This document shows, piece after piece, positions 57,408 through 64,000 of a DNA stretch of 64,000 bases. Each line of letters begins with the position of its first letter. The stretch's first letter is position 1. A program made the translations under genes and the position numbers. This DNA comes from Azospirillum brasilense (GTDB lineage: Bacteria > Pseudomonadota > Alphaproteobacteria > Azospirillales > Azospirillaceae), in NCBI RefSeq assembly GCF_008365405.1, contig NZ_QOKV01000027.1, positions 1-64,000 on the forward strand. Direction: 5' to 3'. The notes under the pieces are model-generated. The model was not told where the DNA came from. It saw only the letters and a program-made list of their open reading frames with translations, and did not search any database.

Positions 57408-58394
57408 TTAGCGACCCATTTCCTTGTAGACGGCCGCGCGCACCTCGGTGAGGCCGAGCTTCTGATACGCGGCGTCGCCGGCCTTGCGGAAGGCCTCCAG
57501 ATCGACGTTCTCGGTCACCTTCATGCCGCCCTTGACCAGCGCGGCCTTCTCACCTTCGGCGGCGTCGGCGAGCACCTTCGACACCTTCTGGCCGGCGGCG
57601 CTGCATTCCTCGACCAGGGCGGTCTGGTAGTCGGCGGGCAGCTTCTTGAACCAGGCGGAACTCACGACCTCGAAGTTGATCAGCGTGATATGGCCGGTCT
57701 CGCTGACGTTCTTGACGACCTCCTGCAGGTTGCCCGGACGGATGTTGGCGTAGGTCAGTTCCGCGCCGTCGACGGCGCGCTGCTGGAGACCGGGGTAGAT
57801 GTCGCCGAAGCTCATCGCCGTCGGGGCCGCGCCGATGGCGCGCACCGATTCCTGCCAGATGGGGGCCGGCGGGGTACGGATGCGCAGGCCGGACAGGTCG
57901 CCCGGGTTGCGGACCGGCTTGTTGGCGAAGACATGGCGCTTGCCCTGCACGAAGTCGAAGCAGACGACCTGGAGGCCGTGCTTGTCCGCCAGCTCCGTCT
58001 TCCACTTCTTGACGGTGTCGAGCTTCGACAGCGCGAAGGCCTCGTCGAGCGTATCGACGAAGTACGGGCCGTTCAGGACCGCGATCTCGCGGACATAGTT
58101 GCCGAGGCGCGCCGCGTCGGTGTTCTGGCCGATGTTGGCGCCCTGGCGGATCTGCTCGATGATGTCCTCTTCGTTGCCGAGCTGGGCGCTGTGGAACACC
58201 TCGATCTTGAGGCCGCCTTTGGTCCGCTCCTCGACGCGCTTGGCCCATTCCTGGAACGCCGAATGATAGGCTTCGACCGGGCTGTGGACGTGGTTCATGC
58301 GCAGGATGTGCTTTTCCTGGGCCTGGGCCATGCCCATGCCGGCGATCAGCGTCAGCGCGGTGGCTCCGAGAAAAGCGCCAAGGCGCTTGGACAT
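57408..58394 (-). CDS. TRAP transporter solute-binding protein (DctP-type)
   Basis: A 328-residue periplasmic binding protein with signal MSKRLGAFLGATALTLIAG ... AQAQ. Family motifs include FHSAQLGNEEDIIEQIRQGA, the LRIRTPPAPIW segment whose Arg binds the substrate carboxylate, and YPGLQQRAVDGAE. Carboxylate binding suggests a uronate, aldonate or similar acid. ATG 58394 is chosen; GTG 58403 is an in-frame alternative with comparable RBS. The operon is divergent from the GntR gene, with a candidate operator between. Confidence 0.93.
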   Translation of the reverse strand: MSKRLGAFLGATALTLIAGMGMAQAQEKHILRMNHVHSPVEAYHSAFQEWAKRVEERTKGGLKIEVFHSAQLGNEEDIIEQIRQGANIGQNTDAARLGNYVREIAVLNGPYFVDTLDEAFALSKLDTVKKWKTELADKHGLQVVCFDFVQGKRHVFANKPVRNPGDLSGLRIRTPPAPIWQESVRAIGAAPTAMSFGDIYPGLQQRAVDGAELTYANIRPGNLQEVVKNVSETGHITLINFEVVSSAWFKKLPADYQTALVEECSAAGQKVSKVLADAAEGEKAALVKGGMKVTENVDLEAFRKAGDAAYQKLGLTEVRAAVYKEMGR

Positions 58395-58566
58395 GTTGGT
58401 CACTTCCTACTCCCTAGAATGTCTTATGAGTTCTGAGATCAAGGGCGCCCGTTGCTTTGAGCGCGGAGCCTGAGAATGCCCTTATGCCACCTTTTACTGT
58501 TCGCTCGTGCGGAGCGAACGGTCGACGCGCGGACGGTGAACGGCCCAGCCAACGCATCTGGCGGCC

Positions 58567-58600
58567 ATCTTGCACACTTGTATCCAAGGATGCAAGATGC
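58567..58600. promoter_or_regulatory. Candidate GntR operator between the TRAP operon and its regulator
   Basis: CATCTTGCA (58567-58575) and TGCAAGATG (58592-58600) form a perfect 9-bp inverted repeat around CTTGTATCCAAG (58578-58589). The inner element fits the TTGTATnCAA-like operators of FCD-type GntR regulators. Confidence 0.55.
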
Positions 58601-58874
58601 TACGGATCATCCACAAGGCGTCATGATCAGTGTCTGATCGAATGCGGTTTCGGACGGAATTCCGTCAGGTGGGGGCGGCGTGGTGGAAGGAAGGCGCAAC
58701 CAATAATGTCAAAGTGCTCGACCAGCCACAGCAGACATCGGCTCGTTTCCACCCGTGTTCCGGGCTGTGTTCGGCGGCGCCGCGACCTTGCGTGGGTCCG
58801 TCCGATCCGGCGATAATCGCGATTCTGGGCTCGGGAAGGGCGATGTCCGCTGACGCAGCGGCTGGGGGAACACG

Positions 58875-59570
58875 GTGAAGAACGAACGGCTGGTGTTGGA
58901 ACGCAACACACTGGACAGCGTGATCTACAAGGAACTGCGGAAGAGGATCATTTCGCTGTCGTTCCAGCCCGGCTCGATGATCTACGAAAACGCCGTCGCC
59001 GACGAGTACGGCGTCAGCCGGACACCGGTCCGTCAGGCTTTCTCCCGGCTGGCGAACGAAGGGTTGCTGAGCATTCTGCCGCAGCGCGGCGCGCAGGTTT
59101 CTCACCTGTCCGCGGCCAAGGTGAAGGAGGCCCAGTTCATCCGGGAAGCGCTGGAGGTGTCGGCGTTCGGAGAAGTGGCGCGCATCTGGAACAGGACCGC
59201 CGATCACAGCGCGGCGCAAGCCAAGGCGCTGTCGCTGATCGAGCAGCAAAGACAAGTCGTGCGGGAGAAGGACTATGTCGGTTTCACCGAACTGGACGTG
59301 GCTTTCCACGACACCGTCATCGGGGTTCTGGGAAACGCCATGCTGCAGGAGATGCTGAGCGACGTGAGGACGCATCTGACACGGGTGCGCTTCCTCGAGC
59401 TTCGGGAGGCCCATCATGAGGACGATGCGATCGCCGACCACGTCAAGCTGATGCGATCGATCATGGCGAACGACGTCGCGGGAACCCAATCGCTCCTGCT
59501 GACCCATTTGAAGATGATCGAGGCGATGCGCGACGACATCCTCAAGCGTCACGACATTCTCTTCGAGTAG
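58875..59570 (+). CDS. GntR-family regulator (FCD domain) of the TRAP cluster
   Basis: A 231-residue regulator. Winged helix: LRKRIISLSFQPGSMIYENA, then ADEYGVSRTPVRQAFSRLAN and LLSILPQRGAQVS. The FCD ligand domain has IREALEVSAFGEVA, ELDVAFHDTVIGVLGN and HHEDDAIADHVKLMRSI, with the Asp/His residues that bind metal. It starts with GTG after a GGGGG-type RBS. Divergent placement points to control of the TRAP operon and perhaps of the epimerase downstream. Confidence 0.88.
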   Translation: MKNERLVLERNTLDSVIYKELRKRIISLSFQPGSMIYENAVADEYGVSRTPVRQAFSRLANEGLLSILPQRGAQVSHLSAAKVKEAQFIREALEVSAFGEVARIWNRTADHSAAQAKALSLIEQQRQVVREKDYVGFTELDVAFHDTVIGVLGNAMLQEMLSDVRTHLTRVRFLELREAHHEDDAIADHVKLMRSIMANDVAGTQSLLLTHLKMIEAMRDDILKRHDILFE

Positions 59571-59746
59571 ACCCCGTCCGGGGACCCCGCCGAGCGGGGC
59601 CATCGCCGGACGGTTCATCCAAACATCGCTGACGGACGCGGGGCCAGGCCGGTCGGACAACCGGCGGGCATGGGGGCTGCTCGCCCTCCGCGGACCGGCG
59701 GCAAGACCAACGACCCCGCACGCGGGCACGATCAGGAGGAAACGAG

Positions 59747-60595
59747 ATGAACAGACGGTCGATCCACAGCTACACCTGGATTCCGAAATGGTCCACCGAG
59801 GACGGCGCCTACGCGGCCGAGCGCGCCGCGGCCTTCGGCTATGGCCAGCTCGTCGTGCCGATCCGCGACCATGACAGCATCGAACCGGCGGCCATCGCCG
59901 CGCTGTGCGAGCGGGCCGGAGTCCGCCCCGTCGCGACCTCGCCGCTTCAGCTGGACAACGACATTTCGAGCACCGACCCGGACGTGCACCGCCGCGGGAT
60001 CGAGCGGCATTGCGCGGCGCTCGCCCTGGCGCGCGACATGGGCGCGGACCGCATGGGCGGCATTCTCTACAGCGCCTTCGGGAAGGCGTCGAAGGTACCG
60101 AGCGACGCCAACTTCCAGGCGGCGGCGGACGGGTTGCGGATCGTCGCCGAACGGGCCGCGTCCTACGGAATGCTGCTGGCGCTCGAAGTGGTCAACCGCT
60201 ACGAGAGCAACCTGATCAACACGGCGGAACAGGCCGTCCGGATGGTCAAGCTGATCGGCGCCGACAACGTCCGCATCCATCTCGACACCTTCCACATGAA
60301 CATCGAGGAAAACGACCTGCTGGGCGCGCTTGAGCTGGCGATGCCCCATCTCGGCTATTTCGAGATCGACCAGAACCACCGGGGCCGCCTGACGGAGGGG
60401 TCCATCGATTTCGCCCCGATGCTGCGCCGCTTGAAGGCGGCCAACTATCAGGGCCTGATCGGCGTCGAAGCCTTCTCCTCCGCCGTGTCGCACCCCGACA
60501 TCACCGCGGGCGTCGCGTCCTGGCGCAACCTGTTCGACCATGGCGACGACGTGGCGCGCGACGGGCAGCTGCTGCTCGATCAGCACGGCCTCTGA
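59747..60595 (+). CDS. Sugar phosphate isomerase/epimerase, TIM barrel (tagatose/psicose 3-epimerase-like)
   Basis: A 282-residue protein of the xylose-isomerase-like TIM-barrel superfamily. Metal and catalytic residues are suggested by ALEVVNRYE (Glu), IHLDTFHMNIEE (Asp, His), FEIDQNHRG (His) and GVEAFSS (Glu), the pattern of D-tagatose / D-psicose 3-epimerases. AGGAGGAAACGAG precedes the ATG, a strong RBS. It follows the GntR gene by 176 bp holding small hairpins. It is likely part of the same carbohydrate pathway as the TRAP transporter and dehydrogenases. Confidence 0.87.
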   Translation: MNRRSIHSYTWIPKWSTEDGAYAAERAAAFGYGQLVVPIRDHDSIEPAAIAALCERAGVRPVATSPLQLDNDISSTDPDVHRRGIERHCAALALARDMGADRMGGILYSAFGKASKVPSDANFQAAADGLRIVAERAASYGMLLALEVVNRYESNLINTAEQAVRMVKLIGADNVRIHLDTFHMNIEENDLLGALELAMPHLGYFEIDQNHRGRLTEGSIDFAPMLRRLKAANYQGLIGVEAFSSAVSHPDITAGVASWRNLFDHGDDVARDGQLLLDQHGL

Positions 60596-60646
60596 CAACG
60601 CCCGCCGCTGCCGGCGCACGCCCCGGGCCAACGTCCGCGGGTGTGC

Positions 60647-60678
60647 GCCGGGCGGCTTTGGTGCCGGGCGGCTTTGGT
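60647..60678 (+). repeat. 16-bp tandem duplication
   Basis: GCCGGGCGGCTTTGGT occurs twice in a row (60647-60662 and 60663-60678). It directly follows a 9-bp hairpin (60611-60619 with 60643-60651) after the epimerase gene. Confidence 0.85.
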
Positions 60679-60772
60679 GATGAGACCCTGACCTCCCACC
60701 CAATGCACGCCCAGACCACAAGCCCCGTGCTAATGTCGGATCGGCTCAACGATGGGAGGTTCCAGGCCGGTC

Positions 60773-61660
60773 ATGGCTCGACGATGGTCTTTCGCTGTGC
60801 TGCCGATCCTTTGCGGGGTTTGGACCACCGGTGACGCGACGGCGGCCGACTCGGTTCCCTGGTCGGCACCCTCGGCTTCCGGCGCGGTGCCGACGGATTT
60901 CAGCACGGTGGCCCTGCAACCGCCGATGCCGTCCCTCTCGGCACAGCCGATCGGCAGCTACGCCAACGGCTGCATTCGCAACGCGCAGACGCTGCCTCCC
61001 GAGGGCCTCGGCTATCAGGCGGTCAACCTGTCGCGGAACCGGAACCACGGCCACCCCGACACCGTCGCGTTCGTCCAGGAGCTTGCCCGCCGGGCGCAGG
61101 CCGAGCGGCTCGGGCGGCTGGCCATCGGCGACATCTCCAAGGTCTATGGCGGCCGCATGGAAAGCGGACACGCCAGTCACCAGATCGGCCTCGACGTGGA
61201 CGTGTGGTTCGATCTCGACCAGCCGCCTCTCGCGCGGGATGCGCGGGAGCGAACGGATTTCCCGACCATGGTGAACCGGCAGACGCAGCGTGTCCTCCCG
61301 GAGCGGTTTGGCACCCGGCAGGCGCGCCTGCTGCAACTGGCGGCGACGAGCCCGAAGGTCGCGCGGGTGTTCGTGAACCCGGCGATCAAGCTGGCGCTGT
61401 GCCAGAGCGAGCACGGCGACCGCTCCTGGCTGAACACCGTTCGCCCCTGGGCCGGACACGACTCGCACTTCCATGTGCGGATGAACTGCCCGGCCGGATC
61501 GACGGCCTGCGTTCCGCAAGCCCCCATTCCGCCGGGCGACGGCTGCGGCCAGGAGCTTCTGAGTTGGTTCGAGCCTCCGAAGGAAGCGCCGGCGTCCCGG
61601 CCACCCAAGACTATCCCCGAGCCGCCGGCGGCCTGCCTGGACGTTTTGGCGGGGCATTGA
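60773..61660 (+). CDS. mepA: Penicillin-insensitive murein endopeptidase (MepA, peptidase M74)
   Basis: A 295-residue periplasmic zinc endopeptidase that cuts peptide cross-links of peptidoglycan. Signal peptide MARRWSFAVLPILCGVW ... TAADS. The LAS-fold metal motifs are H133-ASHQIGLD-VD143 and GHDSHFHVRM (H229-H234). Six Cys residues are compatible with disulfides as in MepA (YANGCIRNAQ, LALCQSEHG, MNCPAGSTACVP, GDGCGQE, PPAACLD). An alternative ATG at 60752 would add seven residues; GGGAGG at 60754 overlaps it, so 60773 is preferred although spacing is long. Confidence 0.9.
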   Translation: MARRWSFAVLPILCGVWTTGDATAADSVPWSAPSASGAVPTDFSTVALQPPMPSLSAQPIGSYANGCIRNAQTLPPEGLGYQAVNLSRNRNHGHPDTVAFVQELARRAQAERLGRLAIGDISKVYGGRMESGHASHQIGLDVDVWFDLDQPPLARDARERTDFPTMVNRQTQRVLPERFGTRQARLLQLAATSPKVARVFVNPAIKLALCQSEHGDRSWLNTVRPWAGHDSHFHVRMNCPAGSTACVPQAPIPPGDGCGQELLSWFEPPKEAPASRPPKTIPEPPAACLDVLAGH

Positions 61661-61776
61661 GCCTCCGCCGGCAGCCAAGTCTTCGGGATCGGCCGGGAGG
61701 AGGTTGCTCCATCATTGCCCCGACAACGGCGGAACCTTCAGACACGCTGCCGGCGCGTGTCCGGCATCAATGATCC

Positions 61777-62526
61777 CTACCGCTCCCAGGCGCGGACGAT
61801 GGCGTCGATGGTGCCGTCCCGTTTGAGCTTTTCGTAGGCCGCCTGCAATCGCTCCGCCTTCTCCGCCCGCAATTTGGGAACGGAGATGTAGCGCGGTACC
61901 ATGGCCAGCGGCTTGGGCAGGATCTTGACCGCACTCGCCCGACCCTCGCTCTCGGCAAGATATTTGAGCACCTGCAGGTCGCCGGCGATGGCATCGACAC
62001 GGCCGAGAAGCAGGCGCCGGAAGGACACGACGTTGCTGCTGCTGCGGACCTTTTCGAACAGGGACGATTTGTCGAACTCGGGGGTGTACTCGAAGCCGTC
62101 GACGACGCCGATCCGCAGACCTTGCAAGTCGTCGATGCGCGTGTAGTCGATCTCCGAGGTGCTGCGGACCATGAGAACGGTCGCCCCGACACGGTAGGGA
62201 CCGATCAGATGGCCACGCTCCAAACGGCGCGGCGACGTGAAGAACTGAAAGGCGACGTCCACGTCGTTCTCGTCGTGCGCACGCACCACTTCCGGCCAGG
62301 CCATGGGACGATGAACCGGGTAGATGCCAATCTCTTTCAGCATGGCATCGACGATCTCCGTGTCCATCCCCGTGCGCTTACCGCGCTCGGTGAAATTGTA
62401 CGGCGGGAAATAGTCTTCGGAGGCGACCGTCCAGTTCTCCCCGCGCGCCGGGACCGAAGCCACAAGCAAGGCGGCGACCATCAATCGCGCCACCGTCGCC
62501 AAACACACGCGCAGCCTCGTCCTCAT
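61777..62526 (-). CDS. Periplasmic solute-binding protein, family 3
   Basis: A 249-residue ABC-transporter-like binding protein with signal peptide (LRVCLATVARLMVAALLVAS ... ARG). SBP_bac_3 features: WTVASEDYFPPYNFTERGKR, TGMDTEIVDAMLKEIGI, VDVAFQFFTSPRRLERG and LQGLRIGVVDGFEYTPEF. No permease or ATPase genes adjoin, so it may be an orphan, possibly a sensor or an amino-acid scavenger. GGAGACGG lies about 8 bases before the ATG. Confidence 0.85.
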   Translation of the reverse strand: MRTRLRVCLATVARLMVAALLVASVPARGENWTVASEDYFPPYNFTERGKRTGMDTEIVDAMLKEIGIYPVHRPMAWPEVVRAHDENDVDVAFQFFTSPRRLERGHLIGPYRVGATVLMVRSTSEIDYTRIDDLQGLRIGVVDGFEYTPEFDKSSLFEKVRSSSNVVSFRRLLLGRVDAIAGDLQVLKYLAESEGRASAVKILPKPLAMVPRYISVPKLRAEKAERLQAAYEKLKRDGTIDAIVRAWER

Positions 62527-62769
62527 CAACCGTCTCCACTCAATTCCCGGGATCGCGCGCACGACCGTTCACGCGGCGGCACGGCGAAGGGCGGCCTCCG
62601 CATATCGCCGGGCACCGCGTACAGGGCAATCCGGTTGCCCTCAATGGGAAAAGAGCGGGCGGGTGTGATAACGCTCCGGCGGATGCGGAAGTCGACCGTT
62701 CCAACGGACCGATGGGACCGGCCCCGCCCAGGACGGCGGAACCGGTCCCACTCACTCAACCCAGGCCGG

Positions 62770-63456
62770 TCACGCGGCGGAGCGCAAACACATCGCCCCG
62801 ACCAGATCCTCGATGCTCACGATCGGCATGCCGTGGCGCTCGGCGAAGGCCACCAGTTCGGGCAGGCGGGCCATCGTGCCGTCCGGGTTCATCACCTCGC
62901 ACAGCACCCCCGCCGGACGACGCCCGGCCAGGGTGGTCAGCTCGATGGTCGCCTCGGTGTGGCCGCGCCGCGCCGCCAACCCGCCGGCGTGCGCGCGGAT
63001 CGGGAAGACGTGGCCGGGCCGGGCGAGGTCCTCCGGCCGGCAGCCGTCGGCGATGGCGGTGCGGATGGTGGTCACCCGGTCCGCCGCCGACACGCCGGTG
63101 GTCACCCCTTCCCGCGCCTCGATGGAGACGGTGAAGGCGGTGCCGAAACGCGCCGTGTTGCTGCCGACCATGGGCGGCAGGTCGAGGCGGCGCGCGTCGG
63201 CGTCGGTCAGGATCAGGCAGACGATCCCCGACCCTTCGCGGATCAGCAGGGCCATCTGTTCGGCGGTGATGGTCTCGGCGGCGTAGATCACGTCGCCTTC
63301 GTTCTCGCGGTCCTCGTCATCCACGACGACGACCCCGCCACCCTGGCGGATTGCCTCCACAGCGCGGATCACCCGTTCCTCGGCGGTGCCGAAGCGGTCG
63401 AGAAGGCCGGCGGAGGGCGTGGTGGAAAGCGGGTTGCTGGCAAAGGTCTGATTCAT
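62770..63456 (-). CDS. ribB: 3,4-dihydroxy-2-butanone-4-phosphate synthase
   Basis: Makes the four-carbon precursor of riboflavin from ribulose-5-phosphate. The 228-residue protein has the acidic [10 protein letters not shown] loop at 46-55, then [40 protein letters not shown] and [16 protein letters not shown]. It lacks a GTP cyclohydrolase II domain, so it is RibB rather than RibBA. ATG 63456 has GGAGTGAGA just upstream. Expression is controlled by the FMN riboswitch at 63612-63757. Confidence 0.95.
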   Translation of the reverse strand: MNQTFASNPLSTTPSAGLLDRFGTAEERVIRAVEAIRQGGGVVVVDDEDRENEGDVIYAAETITAEQMALLIREGSGIVCLILTDADARRLDLPPMVGSNTARFGTAFTVSIEAREGVTTGVSAADRVTTIRTAIADGCRPEDLARPGHVFPIRAHAGGLAARRGHTEATIELTTLAGRRPAGVLCEVMNPDGTMARLPELVAFAERHGMPIVSIEDLVGAMCLRSAA

Positions 63457-63506
63457 GGTTCTCACTCCGGTTGGGGCGAGCCTGAATCAGGGCGCAAAGA
63501 GACATC

Positions 63507-63540
63507 CGGCGGCGCGCGGGATGCCCCGCGCGGACCGCCG
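63507..63540 (-). promoter_or_regulatory. Probable expression platform hairpin of the FMN riboswitch
   Basis: A long G+C-rich inverted repeat lies between the aptamer and ribB. On the minus strand it is followed by a short T-rich stretch (TCTCTTT), consistent with conditional termination; RBS occlusion is the alternative. Confidence 0.5.
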
Positions 63541-63611
63541 TCGCAGGCCGGCGCACGCGGACCGCGCCCAACGCCATGCGTTGCGGGCGGACCACGGTCG
63601 ATGACCGGCTC

Positions 63612-63757
63612 GTCCTCTTCCATCCGGACTGTCACCGTCGGCTCCGGCCTTGAACCGGATCTGCTGACCTCCCGACCTGACGGCCGGGAGCGCTCGCGGG
63701 CTCCCCCTCTTGCGAGGGGCTACCGCCGGTCGGGATTTTCACCCTGCCCTGAGAACA
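63612..63757 (-). ncRNA. FMN riboswitch (RFN element) upstream of ribB
   Basis: Read on the minus strand, the conserved aptamer begins GTTCTCAGGGCAGGGTGAAA at 63756 and continues with TCCCGACCGGCGGTA. Later come GATCCGGTTCAAGGCCGGAG, GACGGTGACAGTCCGGATGG and the closing AAGAGGA. All parts of the six-stem junction are present. FMN binding lowers expression of the downstream riboflavin gene. Confidence 0.95.
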
Positions 63758-63823
63758 AGCGTCTGATGCGCCGCCCCCGCATGGGGACGGCACGGCCAGC
63801 GTCCCCCAGTGGGCCGGACAAAG

Positions 63824-64000
63824 TCAAGACCGCTTTGCCCCGCCGACCGGCCCCTCGGTCCGGCGCAGCAGGTAGTCCAGCCCGCCCAGCCGGTACCAGC
63901 GGTAGCCGTAGGGCTCCAGCACCAGGCGATGCCGCCCGTCCTCCTCGGGGTCGTTGTGGTCCTCCGCCAGAAGATTGACCAGCCGTGGCGATTCTCCCTC
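63824..64000 (-). CDS. treS: C-terminal end of a trehalose synthase / maltokinase-type protein (continues beyond the window)
   Basis: The minus frame is open from the window edge to a stop at 63824-63826, giving 58 residues. ESPRLVNLLAEDHNDPEEDG, RHRLVLEPYGYRWYRLGG and LDYLLRR match the C-terminal beta domain of maltose alpha-D-glucosyltransferase (TreS), which interconverts maltose and trehalose. Only this end is visible, so a fused maltokinase cannot be judged. Identification rests on memory of the C-terminal pattern. Confidence 0.7.
   Translation of the reverse strand, partial: EGESPRLVNLLAEDHNDPEEDGRHRLVLEPYGYRWYRLGGLDYLLRRTEGPVGGAKRS

Overview
The window is a high-GC, gene-dense alphaproteobacterial chromosome segment. 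Gene content, protein sequence style and an adenosylcobalamin-dependent ribonucleotide reductase beside bacteriohemerythrins suggest Azospirillum or a close relative (Rhodospirillales). That assignment is inference from recognised proteins, not from a database search.

Layout. 1-30.5 kb is mostly housekeeping: flagellin C-terminus, an S10 carboxypeptidase, two bacteriohemerythrins, nrdJ with NrdR-like boxes, a PRC-barrel protein, an RlpA-like protein, phaJ with a PhaR-like operator, ribF, pyrE, ileS-lspA, a DUF3035 lipoprotein, an M16 peptidase pair, pgi and mutL. Between pgi and mutL (25.0-28.6 kb) lies an accessory island: two unknown proteins sharing short N- and C-terminal motifs, a helical protein with a central hydrophobic segment, and a 39-residue microprotein.

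30.5-32.2 kb is a genomic scar. Three tandem 22-bp repeats resembling insertion-sequence ends are followed by the 3' part of a DUF262-like gene joined directly to the 5' part of a fumarylacetoacetate-hydrolase-family gene. A FadR-type regulator, an aldo/keto reductase and two exported proteins follow.

36.5-53.4 kb is an aryl-polyene-type pigment cluster. A tightly overlapping 12.3-kb plus-strand operon encodes a chain-length-factor-like ketosynthase, an acyltransferase, two acyl carrier proteins, a ligase-dehydratase fusion, a thioesterase, a LolA-like protein, an MMPL exporter, a DUF3261 lipoprotein, two ketosynthases, a dehydratase and a ketoreductase. It meets a convergent pair: a carotenoid-desaturase-like flavoprotein and a glycosyltransferase-acyltransferase fusion. 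Related small lipoproteins sit at both ends. Together these can build, esterify and export an aryl polyene lipid to the outer membrane.

53.6-60.6 kb is a carbohydrate or sugar-acid module: an Ldh-family dehydrogenase, an SDR, a TRAP transporter, a GntR regulator with a candidate operator, and a TIM-barrel epimerase. The window ends with a MepA-type endopeptidase, a solute-binding protein, ribB under an FMN riboswitch, and the C-terminus of a trehalose-synthase-like protein. No rRNA, tRNA, CRISPR array or intact transposase was seen.
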